Source: Corynebacterium sp. TAE3-ERU12
Lineage (GTDB): Bacteria > Actinomycetota > Actinomycetes > Mycobacteriales > Mycobacteriaceae
Assembly: GCF_019209905.1 (NCBI RefSeq)
Contig: NZ_JAHUTM010000001.1
Span: 1,178,001 to 1,242,000, forward strand
Reading direction: 5' to 3'
Length of the DNA: 64,000 bases
This document shows positions 50,478 through 60,505 of this stretch, one piece after another. A program made the translations under genes and the position numbers. Position 1 is the first letter of the stretch, and every line of letters starts with the position of its first letter. The notes below the pieces were generated by a model. It saw only the letters and a program-made list of their open reading frames with translations, was not told the origin of the DNA and did not search any database.

Positions 50478-51413
50478 ATGCGGATTGTGTTCGCCGGTAC
50501 CCCTGAGGCCGCTGTGCCATCGCTTCGTGCTCTGCTGGCTGCCCAGCACCACGATATTGTTGGGGTGCTCACCCGCCCGGATGCGCGGGTGGGGCGTGGC
50601 CGCAAGCTACGGCCGTCGCCGGTGCGCGAGGTCGCTGCCGAAGCTGGGGTGGAGGTTCTTACTCCGTCGAGCCTGCGTGGTGAGGCCAGTGAACAGACCC
50701 GGCACCGCCTGCAGGAACTGGCGCCGGATTGTATTGCGGTGGTTGCCTATGGCCAGCTGGTGCCGCCTGATTTGCTGGATCTGCCCACCCACGGCTGGGT
50801 GAATCTGCACTTCTCCTTATTGCCGGCCTATCGGGGTGCCGCCCCGGTGCAGGCCGCGATTGCGCGTGGTGATGACATCACTGGTGCCTCGACATTCCGT
50901 ATTGAAGAAGGCCTCGATACTGGCCCGGTTTTCGGCCGGGTGACTGAGACGATCCGGAACAGCGATACCTCTGGTGATCTTCTAGAGCGTCTTGCTGTGT
51001 CCGGCGCGGATTTGCTGGTGGCCACTATGGATGGGTTGGACTCTGGTGCCTTGCGCCCCGAAGCCCAGCCCGATGTTGATGTCAGCTATGCGGCGAAGAT
51101 CACCACTGAGGATGCCCGGGTGGACTGGTCGCTGCCGGCCCATGTCATCGATCGGCAGGTTCGTGCGCACAGCCCGGCCCCGGGTGCGTGGACGATGCTG
51201 GGCGCCGACCGGCTCAAGCTTGGCCCGGTGCGTCTGGTCGATGGCGGCGAGGATCTTCCGGCCGGCCAGATTCGGGTGCAGAAGCGCACGGTGTTGGTCG
51301 GCACTGGGTCGGGCCCGGTGGAGCTGAGCCAGGTGCAGGTGCCTGGGAAGAAGATGATGGCGGCGGGGGACTGGGCTAATGGCGCCCAGCCTGATGGAAA
51401 GGCGTTGAGCTAG
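50478..51413 (+). CDS. fmt: Methionyl-tRNA formyltransferase
   Basis: 311 aa. It formylates initiator Met-tRNA. MRIVFAGTPEAAVPSLRALL at the N-terminus, the catalytic loop NLHFSLLPAYRGAAPVQAAI, and a C-terminal OB domain. The ATG at 50478 follows AAGGAG. Its stop directly touches the rsmB ATG. Confidence 0.96.
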   Translation: MRIVFAGTPEAAVPSLRALLAAQHHDIVGVLTRPDARVGRGRKLRPSPVREVAAEAGVEVLTPSSLRGEASEQTRHRLQELAPDCIAVVAYGQLVPPDLLDLPTHGWVNLHFSLLPAYRGAAPVQAAIARGDDITGASTFRIEEGLDTGPVFGRVTETIRNSDTSGDLLERLAVSGADLLVATMDGLDSGALRPEAQPDVDVSYAAKITTEDARVDWSLPAHVIDRQVRAHSPAPGAWTMLGADRLKLGPVRLVDGGEDLPAGQIRVQKRTVLVGTGSGPVELSQVQVPGKKMMAAGDWANGAQPDGKALS

Positions 51414-52895
51414 ATGGCACAGGGCAATTCGGGGCGGAATCCGCGCGGTGGTTTCCGCAGTAGTTCCCGGTCGCATCAGTCCCGTCCTGCTAAGACCGGT
51501 GGTGGCAATGGTGGCAGGCAGCGGAAGCAGGGCAATCACACAGTCAGTGTGGACCCGGCCCGCCAGGTTGCGCTGGAGGTCCTCACCCAGGTCAGTCAGC
51601 GTGGCGCCTACGCGAACCTGGTGCTGCCGCAGTTGCTGCGCAAACGCAAAATTTCTGGCCGCGATGCGGCGTTTGCTACCGAACTTACCTATGGCACGCT
51701 GCGTGCCCAGGGTTTAGCAGATGCGATCCTCAACGAGGTGTCGGACCGCCCAGTAGACCGGATGGACCCGGCGGTGCTGGATATTTTGCGCCTGGGTGTT
51801 TACCAATTGTTGCGCACTCGCGTCGGTGTGCACGCCGCGGTGGATACGTCGGTGGCGTCGTGCCGCACGGTGGGCCAGGGTTCTGCCACGGGGTTTGTGA
51901 ATGCCATTTTGCGCAAGGTTTCGCACCGTGATGAGCAGCAGTGGGTCGATATTGTGGCCCCGGATCGGACTGTTGACCCGGTGGGTTATGTTGCCACGAA
52001 GTTCTGCCATCCCCGGTGGATTGCGGAGGCTTTTGCGCAGGCTTTGGGTGCTCAGGCTGGTGAGCTTGCCGACGCTTTGGCCGCCGATGATGCCCGCCCG
52101 AAGGTGCATTTGGCTGCCCGGCCCGGTGAGATCAGTGCTGAGGAATTGGCCCTGATCACTGGTGGGCAGGAGGGTTCGTATTCCCCGTACGCGGTGTATT
52201 TGGATTCTGGTGACCCCGGGGATCTGGATGTGGTGCGCCAGCATATGGCGGCTGTCCAGGACGAGGGTTCGCAGCTTATTGCTCGCGCTACCTGCACTGC
52301 AGCCACCGAGGGCGCCGATAATGGGCGTTGGTTGGATCTGTGTGCCGGCCCCGGCGGTAAGGCCGCGATGATGGGTGCCTTGGCTGGTATTGATGGCGCG
52401 CATGTGGATGCGGTGGAGGTCTCCGATACCCGCGCGGAGCTGGTGCGTAATGCCACCAGTGGTCTTCCGGTGACGGTGCATATCGGCGATGGGCGCGATC
52501 CGGGTTTAGATGGCGGCTATGACCGGGTGCTCGTGGATGCCCCGTGTTCGGGTTTGGGCGCATTGCGGCGTCGCCCTGAGGCGCGGTGGCGGAAGCAGCC
52601 TTCGGATTTGGTGGGCTTGACCACTCTGCAGTCGGAGCTTCTGGCCAGCGCGGTGCAGCTGACCCGCCCGGGCGGGGTGATTGTGTATTCGACGTGTTCG
52701 CCGCATTTGCGGGAGACCCGCGCCATCGTCGATAAGGCGGTGCGTTCCTTCGGCCTGGTGGAATTAGCCGCCGAGGAACTGGTCGCCCCGATGAGCGATA
52801 CGGGCACGGAGCAGTCGGTGCAGATGTGGCCGCACCGGCATGGCACGGACGCCATGTTCTTCGCGGTGCTGCGTGTTCCTACTGATCGGGCGTAG
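51414..52895 (+). CDS. rsmB: 16S rRNA (cytosine-967-C5)-methyltransferase RsmB
   Basis: 493 aa. A basic, Gly/Arg/Ser-rich head (1-45), a NusB-like RNA-binding domain (about 45-185), then the SAM-dependent domain with DLCAGPGGKAAMMGAL, VDAPCSGLGALRRRPEARWR and the Cys in YSTCSPHLRETRAIV, the two catalytic cysteines of RsmB-type m5C enzymes. Translationally coupled with fmt. Confidence 0.95.
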   Translation: MAQGNSGRNPRGGFRSSSRSHQSRPAKTGGGNGGRQRKQGNHTVSVDPARQVALEVLTQVSQRGAYANLVLPQLLRKRKISGRDAAFATELTYGTLRAQGLADAILNEVSDRPVDRMDPAVLDILRLGVYQLLRTRVGVHAAVDTSVASCRTVGQGSATGFVNAILRKVSHRDEQQWVDIVAPDRTVDPVGYVATKFCHPRWIAEAFAQALGAQAGELADALAADDARPKVHLAARPGEISAEELALITGGQEGSYSPYAVYLDSGDPGDLDVVRQHMAAVQDEGSQLIARATCTAATEGADNGRWLDLCAGPGGKAAMMGALAGIDGAHVDAVEVSDTRAELVRNATSGLPVTVHIGDGRDPGLDGGYDRVLVDAPCSGLGALRRRPEARWRKQPSDLVGLTTLQSELLASAVQLTRPGGVIVYSTCSPHLRETRAIVDKAVRSFGLVELAAEELVAPMSDTGTEQSVQMWPHRHGTDAMFFAVLRVPTDRA

Positions 52896-52912
52896 CCCGG
52901 CAGGGGAGATAT

Positions 52913-52918
52913 TACGAT
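52913..52918 (+). promoter_or_regulatory. Probable -10 box, leaderless, of rpe
   Basis: TACGAT, 7-nt spacer (TGGGGCT) to the rpe ATG at 52926. Confidence 0.45.
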
Positions 52919-52925
52919 TGGGGCT

Positions 52926-53588
52926 ATGAGCGCACCGATTATTGCCCCGTCTATTCTCTCTGCCGATTTCGCCCGCCTGGACCGTGAGATTGCGGCGATT
53001 TCTCATGCCGACCGGATCCATGTCGATGTGATGGACGGGCATTTCGTGCCGAACCTGACTTTCGGCGCGCCGGTGTTGGCGGCCATAGATAAGGTCACCG
53101 ATGCCCATATGGATGTGCATCTGATGATTGAGGCCCCGGAGAAGTGGGTGGACCAGTACATCGATGCTGGGGCCGACACGGTTATTTTCCATGTTGAGGC
53201 CGCTGAGGATTCGGTGCAGTTGGCCCGGCATATTCGCTCCCGTGGGGTCAACGCCGCGTTTTCGCTGCGCCCTGGTACGCCGTTGGAGCCGTGGTTGTCG
53301 GTGCTCGACGAGTTCGACCAGGTGTTGGTGATGAGCGTCGAGCCTGGTTTCGGTGGCCAGTCGTTCATGCCGGATCAGTTGGATAAGGTGCGCACCCTGC
53401 GCCAGGAGATTGACCAGCGGGGCCTGGCGACTTTGATCGAGATCGATGGTGGCATTAATGCCACAACGATTGCGCAGGCCGCTGCTGCTGGGTGCGATTG
53501 TTTCGTCGCCGGTTCTGCCGTTTACGGCGCTGAGGTGCCTAATGACGCCATTGATGAGCTTCGTCGCGTCGCTGTTGAGAACGGCTAG
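52926..53588 (+). CDS. rpe: Ribulose-phosphate 3-epimerase
   Basis: 220 aa TIM barrel. Metal ligands in HVDVMDGHFVPNLTFG and MDVHLMIE, the Asp in IEIDGGINATT and the phosphate site FVAGSAVYG. It links ribulose 5-phosphate and xylulose 5-phosphate, and supplies ribulose 5-phosphate used by RibBA downstream. It ends 3 nt before ribD. Confidence 0.97.
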   Translation: MSAPIIAPSILSADFARLDREIAAISHADRIHVDVMDGHFVPNLTFGAPVLAAIDKVTDAHMDVHLMIEAPEKWVDQYIDAGADTVIFHVEAAEDSVQLARHIRSRGVNAAFSLRPGTPLEPWLSVLDEFDQVLVMSVEPGFGGQSFMPDQLDKVRTLRQEIDQRGLATLIEIDGGINATTIAQAAAAGCDCFVAGSAVYGAEVPNDAIDELRRVAVENG

Positions 53589-53591
53589 CCC

Positions 53592-54671
53592 ATGCCGGTT
53601 TTCCCTGAGCTGCTGAGCGACGGCCCGGTTTCTGATACCTCGGCGATGCGGTTGGCGATTGCGGCCGCCCAGCGGGTACGCGGCACTACTCGCCCCAACC
53701 CGGCGGTGGGGTGTGTGTTGCTCGATGGTGCCGGTGTGCCCATCGCTGTTGCAGGTACTGACCCGGCCGGGGGACTACATGCCGAGGCGCAGGCGGTGCG
53801 GGCTGCTGGTGGGCGTGCCGACGGTGGTACTGCCGTGGTCACCTTAGAGCCGTGTAATCATCAGGGGCGTACTCCGCCGTGTACGGGTGCGTTGTTGTCC
53901 TCTGGGGTTCGTCGGGTGGTCTACGCGCTGGCGGACCCGAATCCGCTTGCCGCTGGTGGTGCCGACGAGCTGCGCCAGCACGGCATTGCGGTCACCGGCG
54001 GGGTGTTGGCCGATATCGTTGCCGATGAGGTTCTGCGCGCCTGGTTGCATACCAACCGCACTGGTCGGCCGCATATCACGTTGAAGACGGCGACCACGAT
54101 TGATGGGTTGGCTGCTGCTACCGACGGCACTTCGCAGTGGATTACGGGGCAGGCGGCCCGGGATCATGTGCACGTGGATCGTGCGCGTCGGGATGCCATT
54201 GTGGTGGGCACGGGCACTGTGCTGGCGGATAATCCGAGGTTGACTGCCCGGGATCGCGGGGGTGTTGCTGTGCCGCATCAGCCGGCGCGGATTGTGGTGG
54301 GCCGATCTGAGGTGGCCACGGATGCGCTTATTCGCGGCGGCGCCGATGAGGATTTCCGGGTTGTCGGCGCTGGTGGGATGTGCCAGTTGTTTACCCGGGA
54401 TATCGGCGAGGTCGTCGGCAAGCTCGGCGAGTTGGGGTTTGTTGATGTGTTGGTAGAAGGCGGGCCACGCCTGGCTGGTGCGTTTGTTGCCGCTGGTTGT
54501 GTGGATGCGATTGAGGCCTATATCGCCCCGGCGGTATTGGGTGCGGGCTCGGCGGCGGTGCAGGTTGGTGCGCAGACCACTATTGGGGATCTGCGTCGGT
54601 TCCGGACAACCTCTGTGACGCAATTGGGCAATGATGTGCTGTTGCGGGCGGTGCGCCACGCCGCGTCGTGA
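53592..54671 (+). CDS. ribD: Bifunctional pyrimidine deaminase/reductase RibD
   Basis: 359 aa. N-terminal deaminase with zinc ligands HAEAQ and PCNHQGRTPPC, C-terminal reductase (HITLKTATTIDGLAAATDGTSQWITG, then VEGGPRLAGAFVAAG). It performs two steps of riboflavin synthesis. First gene of the rib cluster. No FMN riboswitch is found in front of it; rpe lies directly before. Confidence 0.95.
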   Translation: MPVFPELLSDGPVSDTSAMRLAIAAAQRVRGTTRPNPAVGCVLLDGAGVPIAVAGTDPAGGLHAEAQAVRAAGGRADGGTAVVTLEPCNHQGRTPPCTGALLSSGVRRVVYALADPNPLAAGGADELRQHGIAVTGGVLADIVADEVLRAWLHTNRTGRPHITLKTATTIDGLAAATDGTSQWITGQAARDHVHVDRARRDAIVVGTGTVLADNPRLTARDRGGVAVPHQPARIVVGRSEVATDALIRGGADEDFRVVGAGGMCQLFTRDIGEVVGKLGELGFVDVLVEGGPRLAGAFVAAGCVDAIEAYIAPAVLGAGSAAVQVGAQTTIGDLRRFRTTSVTQLGNDVLLRAVRHAAS

Positions 54672-54707
54672 GGGTGTGGTTGGGCCGTTGGCCCGCTGTG
54701 TCCACCC
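54672..54707 (+). terminator. Hairpin between ribD and ribE
   Basis: Inner arms GGGCC and GGCCC with a GTT loop, outer arms GGGTG and CACCC, beginning at the base after the ribD stop. It precedes a new -10 box for ribE. No T-run. Confidence 0.4.
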
Positions 54708-54713
54708 GGCGGC

Positions 54714-54719
54714 TAGTCT
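54714..54719 (+). promoter_or_regulatory. Probable -10 box, leaderless, of ribE
   Basis: TAGTCT with a 7-nt spacer to the GTG at 54727 and no Shine-Dalgarno sequence. Confidence 0.45.
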
Positions 54720-54726
54720 GGTCTAG

Positions 54727-55314
54727 GTGTTCACCGGAATAATCGAGGAAACAGGCCGTATCACTGAGGTGCTTGACCAGGGCGATGCTATTCGGCTCAC
54801 GGTCGGGTGCAGCGTGGTTGTCTCCGATGCCCGCGACGGCGATTCAATAGCGGTCAATGGTGTGTGCCTGACTGTGGCGGATCGCACCGCTTCCGGCTTC
54901 ACCGCCGATGTGATGCGTGAGACGCTGAACCGCTCCAGTTTGGGCTCATTGCAGGCGGGTAGCCGGGTGAATCTGGAACGCGCAATGGCTGTTGGGGGCC
55001 GTTTTGGTGGCCATATTGTGCAGGGCCATGTCGACGGCACCGGGGAGGTGCTCAGCCGCAACCCCGGGAAGCATTGGGAAGTGGTGCGCATCTCCTTGCC
55101 TGCTGAGCTTGCTCGGTATGTGGTGGAGAAGGGTTCGATCACTGTCGACGGCACATCGCTGACGGTATCGGCCAAGGGGGATGGCTGGTTCGAGGTCAGT
55201 CTTATTCCGACAACGCTGGAGGAAACCACCTTGGGTGAGGCGGGCGTGGGAACAACGGTCAACCTTGAGGTTGATGTGTTGGCGAAGTACGTCGAACAAA
55301 TGCTTGAGCGTTAG
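54727..55314 (+). CDS. ribE: Riboflavin synthase alpha subunit
   Basis: 195 aa. Two tandem lumazine-binding barrels: MFTGIIEETGRI... SIAVNGVCLTVAD... FDVMRETLNRSS type (1-95) and GHVDGTGEV... ITVDGTSLTVSAKGDG (96-190). It dismutates two lumazines to riboflavin. The GTG start follows a -10 box by 7 nt. The name ribC is also used for this gene. Confidence 0.96.
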   Translation: MFTGIIEETGRITEVLDQGDAIRLTVGCSVVVSDARDGDSIAVNGVCLTVADRTASGFTADVMRETLNRSSLGSLQAGSRVNLERAMAVGGRFGGHIVQGHVDGTGEVLSRNPGKHWEVVRISLPAELARYVVEKGSITVDGTSLTVSAKGDGWFEVSLIPTTLEETTLGEAGVGTTVNLEVDVLAKYVEQMLER

Positions 55315-55326
55315 GCTGGAGTGGTG

Positions 55327-56586
55327 ATGCATTTCGACACCGTGGATCGGGCGATTGCCGATATCGCTAACGGGCGGGCTGTTGTCGTTGTTGATGACGA
55401 GGACCGCGAGAACGAGGGCGATATTATTTTCGCCGCTGAGAAGGCCACCCCAGAGTTGCTGGCGTTCATGGTGCGCTATTCGTCGGGTTATGTGTGCGCC
55501 TCACTGACCAGCCAGGACTGTGATCGGCTGGGTTTACCGCCGATGGTGGCGCATAACGAGGACGTGCGCGGTACGGCCTATACGGTCACCGTCGACGCCA
55601 ATACGGGCTCTACCGGCATTTCTGCGGCTGACCGGGCCCGCACTATTCGGCTGCTTGCCGACGCGTCGAGCTCCAGCGCAGATTTCACCCGCCCTGGCCA
55701 TGTGGTGCCGCTGCGCGCCCGAGATGGTGGGGTGCTTGCTCGTGCCGGCCATACCGAGGCTGCGGTGGATCTGGCTCGCCTGGCGGGGCTGCGCCCGGCT
55801 GGTGTGTTGTGTGAGGTTGTTTCCGAACAGGACCCGACGGGGATGGCGCGCGCCCCGGAGCTGCGCGAGTTCTGTGATCGCCACGATCTGGCGCTGATTT
55901 CTATTGAGCAGCTCATTGACCACCGGCGCCATAATGAGACGTTGGTGGAGAAGGTCGTTGAGACCCATATGCCCACCGAGCACGGGGTGTTTCGGGCGCA
56001 TGGCTACCGCAGTCTTGTTGATGGGGTGGAGCATGTGGCCCTGGTGGTGGGGGACCCGTCCAGCAATGACGGTGCCGATGTGCTGGTGCGAGTGCATTCG
56101 GAGTGTTTGACCGGCGATGTTTTCGGCTCGCGGCGTTGCGACTGCGGCCAGCAGCTCAATGCGTCATTAGCGGTTGTGCAGGAAGCCGGCCGGGGTGTGG
56201 TGCTGTATATGCGTGGCCATGAGGGCCGCGGTATTGGCCTGTTACACAAGCTGAGGGCGTATCAGCTGCAGGATGAGGGCGCGGACACGGTCGACGCGAA
56301 TCTTGCGCTGGGACTGCCCAGTGATGCCCGCGAGTACGGCACCGGGGCGCAGATTCTGCGGGATCTTGGGGTGCGGTCGATGGCGTTGCTGACGAATAAC
56401 CCCACCAAGCGTTCCGGCCTGGGCGGCTATGGGCTCACTATTGCCCGCCGGGTCCCGGTTCCGGTGGAGGTCAATGAGGATAATGTGCGTTATCTGCTGA
56501 CTAAGCAGCAGCGTATGGGCCATGAGCTGCCCTGGTTGGATGACTATGTGAAGCAGCACAGCGTTGCTGAGGAGGAGGGCCGATGA
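55327..56586 (+). CDS. ribBA: Bifunctional DHBP synthase / GTP cyclohydrolase II
   Basis: 419 aa. RibB half: [20 protein letters not shown] with the acidic active site and [12 protein letters not shown]. RibA half: zinc site [28 protein letters not shown], and NPTKRSGL. It feeds both branches of riboflavin synthesis. I chose the ATG at 55327 over the GTG at 55321, because GGAG ends 6 nt before the ATG. It overlaps ribH by 4 nt. Confidence 0.96.
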   Translation: MHFDTVDRAIADIANGRAVVVVDDEDRENEGDIIFAAEKATPELLAFMVRYSSGYVCASLTSQDCDRLGLPPMVAHNEDVRGTAYTVTVDANTGSTGISAADRARTIRLLADASSSSADFTRPGHVVPLRARDGGVLARAGHTEAAVDLARLAGLRPAGVLCEVVSEQDPTGMARAPELREFCDRHDLALISIEQLIDHRRHNETLVEKVVETHMPTEHGVFRAHGYRSLVDGVEHVALVVGDPSSNDGADVLVRVHSECLTGDVFGSRRCDCGQQLNASLAVVQEAGRGVVLYMRGHEGRGIGLLHKLRAYQLQDEGADTVDANLALGLPSDAREYGTGAQILRDLGVRSMALLTNNPTKRSGLGGYGLTIARRVPVPVEVNEDNVRYLLTKQQRMGHELPWLDDYVKQHSVAEEEGR

Positions 56587-57059
56587 GCGGTGCCGGATTG
56601 CCCACTATTGACCTGCCCGACGGTTCGGGTCTGACCATTGGCGTGGTGACCTCGCATTGGAATGAGGAGATCACTGGCCAGCTGCAGCAGCAGGCTGTTC
56701 GTGCCGCCGAGGAGGCTGGGGCCACGGTGCGTTCCCATGTCGTTGTCGGTGCCCTGGAGATCCCTGTGGTGGCCCAGGCGTTGGCGCGTACCTGCGATGC
56801 GGTGGTGGCGTTGGGGTGCGTGGTGCGTGGTGGTACTCCGCATTTTGATTATGTGTGCGATTCGGTGACTGAAGGGTTGACCCGCATTGCGCTTGATACC
56901 GGCACTCCGGTAGGCAATGGGGTGTTGACCTGTGACACTCAGCAACAGGCCGTCGACCGGGCAGGTTTTGCCGATTCGGCGGAGAATAAGGGCCGTGAGG
57001 CCATGGTGGCGGCGCTACATACCGCCCATATTCTGCGGGAAGTGGAGGGAACCCGATGA
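56583..57059 (+). CDS. ribH: 6,7-Dimethyl-8-ribityllumazine synthase
   Basis: 158 aa. It condenses the RibBA and RibD products. Substrate sites in [21 protein letters not shown]-type [12 protein letters not shown], and [15 protein letters not shown] with the catalytic His. It overlaps both ribBA and the next gene by 4 nt. Confidence 0.95.
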   Translation: MSGAGLPTIDLPDGSGLTIGVVTSHWNEEITGQLQQQAVRAAEEAGATVRSHVVVGALEIPVVAQALARTCDAVVALGCVVRGGTPHFDYVCDSVTEGLTRIALDTGTPVGNGVLTCDTQQQAVDRAGFADSAENKGREAMVAALHTAHILREVEGTR

Positions 57060-57556
57060 GCGAACCACATGCGGGTAGCGATATCGATACTCCTGCGATC
57101 CGGTCTGCCCTCGATGGCGACTGGGAGCTTGTGGTCACCTCGAAGACAATGAACCGGTGGGCCTGGGGTGCCGCAGCGGCCATCATGGTGCTGCATATCT
57201 TCATGGGCGTGGTGGTCAATATTGGTGATACCGGCGTGGTGCTCACCCCAGTTGATCTCACTGCCTTCCCGCTGGTGGGTTTGGTTTTTGCCGGTGCGGC
57301 ATTGATGCTCAAGCGCGCTCGGGTGCGGGTGAACTCCCGCGGCGTGGAGGTGCGCAACTACCTATCTGGGCATTTCTATGTCTGGGACGATATTTATGGG
57401 CTGAGCTTCCCGAAGACCGCCCGGTGGGCTCGTCTGGAGCTGCCCGATTTCGAGTTTGTGCCCATGTGGGCCATTCAGGCTGGTGACGGTGAGGCCGCTG
57501 TGCAAGCAGTGCACCGGTTCCGCGAACTTGAAGACCGTTATATGCCGGAGGATTAA
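57056..57556 (+). CDS. PH-domain membrane protein of actinobacteria
   Basis: 166 aa. Two membrane segments at about residues 39-58 and 72-86 are followed by a bacterial PH-like domain ([31 protein letters not shown]) whose WDDI stretch is typical of the low-molecular-weight antigen 6 family. Function unknown. It is coupled to ribH by a 4-nt overlap and lies 5 nt before uvrC, so it shares their transcript. Confidence 0.85.
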   Translation: MSEPHAGSDIDTPAIRSALDGDWELVVTSKTMNRWAWGAAAAIMVLHIFMGVVVNIGDTGVVLTPVDLTAFPLVGLVFAGAALMLKRARVRVNSRGVEVRNYLSGHFYVWDDIYGLSFPKTARWARLELPDFEFVPMWAIQAGDGEAAVQAVHRFRELEDRYMPED

Positions 57557-57561
57557 CTCCT

Positions 57562-59577
57562 ATGGCGGACCCCGCCGAATACCGGCCTGCCCCTGGCACG
57601 ATCCCTACCGAGCCGGGGGTCTACACATTTCGGGACGCCGCCGACCGCGTTATTTACGTCGGTAAGGCGAAAAATCTGCGTGCCCGGCTGTCCAATTACT
57701 TCCAGGACATCACGCAGCTGCACCCGCGCACCCGGCAGATGGTGCAGTCCGCGGCCCAGGTGAAGTGGACGGTGGTGCACACTGAGGTTGAGGCGCTCCA
57801 GTTGGAGTACACCTGGATTAAGCGTTTCAACCCGCGGTTCAATGTGATGTACCGCGACGATAAGTCGTACCCCATGTTGGCAGTCAGCGTGCAGGAGTTA
57901 TACCCGCGACTGTTTGTCTACCGCGGCCCGCGGCGGAAGGGCGTGCGCTATTTCGGCCCGTATTCGCAGGCCTGGGCGGTGCGCGAAACCCTTGATTTGT
58001 TGACTCGGGTTTTCCCCGCCCGCACCTGCTCGAAGGGTGTGTTTAACCGGCAGCGGCAGCTCGACCGGCCGTGCCTATTGGGCTATATCGATAAATGCGC
58101 CGCGCCGTGCGTCGGCAAGGTCAGCGCTGAGCAGCATCGGGAGATTGTCGACGGCTTTATGTCTTTTATGTCGGGCAATACCCGCAGTGTGGTCCGTCAG
58201 CTTGAGGCAGATATGGCAAGCGCGGCTGAGGAGCTCGATTTTGAGCGTGCCGCCCGGCTGCGTGATGACCTTGCTGCGGTGCGTTCGGTGATGGAGAAGC
58301 AGTCGGTGGTGCTTGGCGACGCGACCGACGCCGATTTCATCGCTTTTGCCACTGATGAGCTGGAGGCCGCGGTACAGATTTTCCATGTCCGTAAAGGCCG
58401 CATTCACGGCCAGCGTGGTTGGACAGTGGAGAAAACTGGCGATACTGAGTCCGGCCCGATCCCGGAAGGCGCCCCGGACCCGGCGTTGCCGCAGCTTATC
58501 GCCGAGTTCATGGTGCAGTTCTACGGTGATGCCATGGATCATGCCCGGGTGGATGGGGCCGAAGATACTGATGGCACGACGGCGGTGCCGCGCGAGATTC
58601 TGGTTCAGGCCGATCCAGCCGAGCGCGACAATATTGTGGATTATCTGCAGAATCTGCGGGGCGCGAATGTTGATCTGCGGGTGCCGCAGCGCGGCGATAA
58701 GCGGGAACTGATGGACACGGTGGCGCGGAACGCCGCCGAGGCGTTGACGCAGCACAAACTCAAACGCACCGGGGATCTCACGGCCCGCTCGCAGGCTTTG
58801 GAGGAAATTAAGGATGCGCTTTTCCTCCCGGAGGCGCCGCTGCGTATTGAGTGCACCGATATTTCGCATATCCAGGGCACCGATGTGGTGGCTTCTTTGG
58901 TGGTGTTTGAGGACGGTTTGCCGAAGAAGGCTGATTACCGCCGGTACCGGATTAAGGAAGCCGCCGGCGGTGGGCATTCCGACGATGTGGCCTCTATTGC
59001 TGAGGTGGTGCGCCGGCGGTTTAAACGTCATGTGGAGGACAAGTTGGCGATGCCCGCCACCGATGACGGCACGGTTTTCGCTGAGGAGGTCGACGCGCAG
59101 GAGGAGACCACCGGGGTTCATAAATTCGCGTACCCGCCGAACTTATTCATTGTCGATGGTGGTGCCCCGCAGGTCGCGGCTGCTCAGGCGGTGCTCGATG
59201 AGCTGGGTGTGACTGATGTGGCGCTGGTGGGGTTGGCGAAGCGTTTAGAGGAAGTGTGGGTGCCGGGGGACCCGGAGCCGGTGATTTTGCCGCGTAATTC
59301 GGAGGCAATGTTTTTGCTGCAGCGCCTGCGCGATGAGGCGCATCGTTTCGCTATTACCTATCACCGTCAGCAGCGTTCGAAGCGGATGCGGGCTTCGGTA
59401 CTTGATGGGGTGCCTGGTTTAGGGCCGAAGCGGCGTACCGAATTGGTGAAGCATTTCGGTTCGGTGGCGAAGCTGAAGCAGGCTGATGTGGAGCAGATTC
59501 AGCAGGCCCCGGGTATCGGCCCAGCCCTGGCTGAGGCGGTTTTTACCGCATTGCATTCGGATACCAGCACAATTTAG
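57562..59577 (+). CDS. uvrC: Excinuclease ABC subunit UvrC
   Basis: 671 aa. N-terminal GIY-YIG nuclease ([25 protein letters not shown]), a Cys-containing region ([18 protein letters not shown]), UVR motif ([17 protein letters not shown], about residues 212-240), RNase-H-like nuclease ([24 protein letters not shown], then [10 protein letters not shown]), and a C-terminal HhH domain ([20 protein letters not shown]). It makes both incisions in nucleotide excision repair. Confidence 0.97.
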   Translation: MADPAEYRPAPGTIPTEPGVYTFRDAADRVIYVGKAKNLRARLSNYFQDITQLHPRTRQMVQSAAQVKWTVVHTEVEALQLEYTWIKRFNPRFNVMYRDDKSYPMLAVSVQELYPRLFVYRGPRRKGVRYFGPYSQAWAVRETLDLLTRVFPARTCSKGVFNRQRQLDRPCLLGYIDKCAAPCVGKVSAEQHREIVDGFMSFMSGNTRSVVRQLEADMASAAEELDFERAARLRDDLAAVRSVMEKQSVVLGDATDADFIAFATDELEAAVQIFHVRKGRIHGQRGWTVEKTGDTESGPIPEGAPDPALPQLIAEFMVQFYGDAMDHARVDGAEDTDGTTAVPREILVQADPAERDNIVDYLQNLRGANVDLRVPQRGDKRELMDTVARNAAEALTQHKLKRTGDLTARSQALEEIKDALFLPEAPLRIECTDISHIQGTDVVASLVVFEDGLPKKADYRRYRIKEAAGGGHSDDVASIAEVVRRRFKRHVEDKLAMPATDDGTVFAEEVDAQEETTGVHKFAYPPNLFIVDGGAPQVAAAQAVLDELGVTDVALVGLAKRLEEVWVPGDPEPVILPRNSEAMFLLQRLRDEAHRFAITYHRQQRSKRMRASVLDGVPGLGPKRRTELVKHFGSVAKLKQADVEQIQQAPGIGPALAEAVFTALHSDTSTI

Positions 59578-59587
59578 CTACGAACAG

Positions 59588-59593
59588 TAGTCT
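59588..59593 (+). promoter_or_regulatory. Probable -10 box, leaderless, of rapZ-yvcK
   Basis: TAGTCT with a 6-nt spacer (TGAACC) to the rapZ ATG, no Shine-Dalgarno sequence. Confidence 0.5.
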
Positions 59594-59599
59594 TGAACC

Positions 59600-60493
59600 A
59601 TGAGCGAGCAGCCGAATCCCGGGACGCGCCCCGACACCTCTCTGGTCCTCATTACTGGTATGTCCGGCTCCGGCCGTAATACGGCTGCCTCAGTCTTAGA
59701 GGAGATGGGCTGGTACGTCGCAGATAACCTGCCCCCGGAGCTCATTGTGCGCATGGTGGAGTTGTCCTTCGAGGGCGATTCCCCTGTGGAGCGGCTCGCT
59801 ATTGTCACCGATGTGCGCTCCCGCCAGTTCGCGGGCTCATTGGGCGATGTGCTGGACCGGTTGCGTGCTGCTGGTCGCAGTCCGCTGGTGCTGTATTTGG
59901 ATGCCGAGGATGATGTGCTCATCGCCCGGTACGACCAGGTGCGCCGGCGCCACCCCCTGCAGGGCAGTGAGACCTTGTCTTTCGGTATTGCCCGGGAACG
60001 CGAGATGCTGTCCTCGATTCGGCAGTCCTCCGATGTGGTTATTGATACCTCCAGCATGAGTATTCATGATTTGCGCCGGGAGTTAGAGCGCCAGTTCGCT
60101 AACCCGGCCTCGCGTACTCAGCGGGTCACGGTGCAGTCCTTTGGGTTTAAGCACGGCGCGCCGCGCGATGCTGACTTATTGGTGGATGTGCGCTTTTTGC
60201 CGAATCCGTATTGGATTCCGGATCTGCGCCCGCATCGCGGTACCGACGCTCCGGTGGCCGATTATGTGCTGGCCCAGCCGGATGCGGAGCGGTTTTTAGA
60301 TCTGATGCAGCAAATGATTGAGGTGGCGCTGCCTGGCTATAACCGGGAGGGGAAGAGCTTCATGACGGTGGCGATTGGTTGTACCGGTGGCCACCACCGG
60401 TCTGTGGCGATGACTGAGGCTTTGGTGTCTCGGCTCCAAGAAATGCAGGGCGTGGAAGTCGCCGCCGTGCACCGCGATATCGATCGTCCTTAG
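59600..60493 (+). CDS. rapZ: RapZ/YvcJ-family nucleotide-binding protein
   Basis: 297 aa. The P-loop reads GMSGSGRNTAA, with Arg and Asn in place of the usual Lys and Ser; Arg is common in actinobacterial members. Other signatures: DNLPPELI, VTDVRSRQFA, YLDAEDDVLIARY and the C-terminal TVAIGCTGGHHRSVA phosphate-binding loop. In enterobacteria RapZ guides cleavage of a small RNA for GlmS, but that RNA is not expected here, so the role is open. First of the conserved rapZ-yvcK-whiA cluster. Confidence 0.93.
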   Translation: MSEQPNPGTRPDTSLVLITGMSGSGRNTAASVLEEMGWYVADNLPPELIVRMVELSFEGDSPVERLAIVTDVRSRQFAGSLGDVLDRLRAAGRSPLVLYLDAEDDVLIARYDQVRRRHPLQGSETLSFGIAREREMLSSIRQSSDVVIDTSSMSIHDLRRELERQFANPASRTQRVTVQSFGFKHGAPRDADLLVDVRFLPNPYWIPDLRPHRGTDAPVADYVLAQPDAERFLDLMQQMIEVALPGYNREGKSFMTVAIGCTGGHHRSVAMTEALVSRLQEMQGVEVAAVHRDIDRP

Positions 60494-60505
60494 GAGCAGC
60501 TCGTC

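Noticed and set aside
53560..53591. FMN riboswitch before ribD
   Set aside because: Only 3 nt separate rpe and ribD; no conserved riboswitch sequence is seen.
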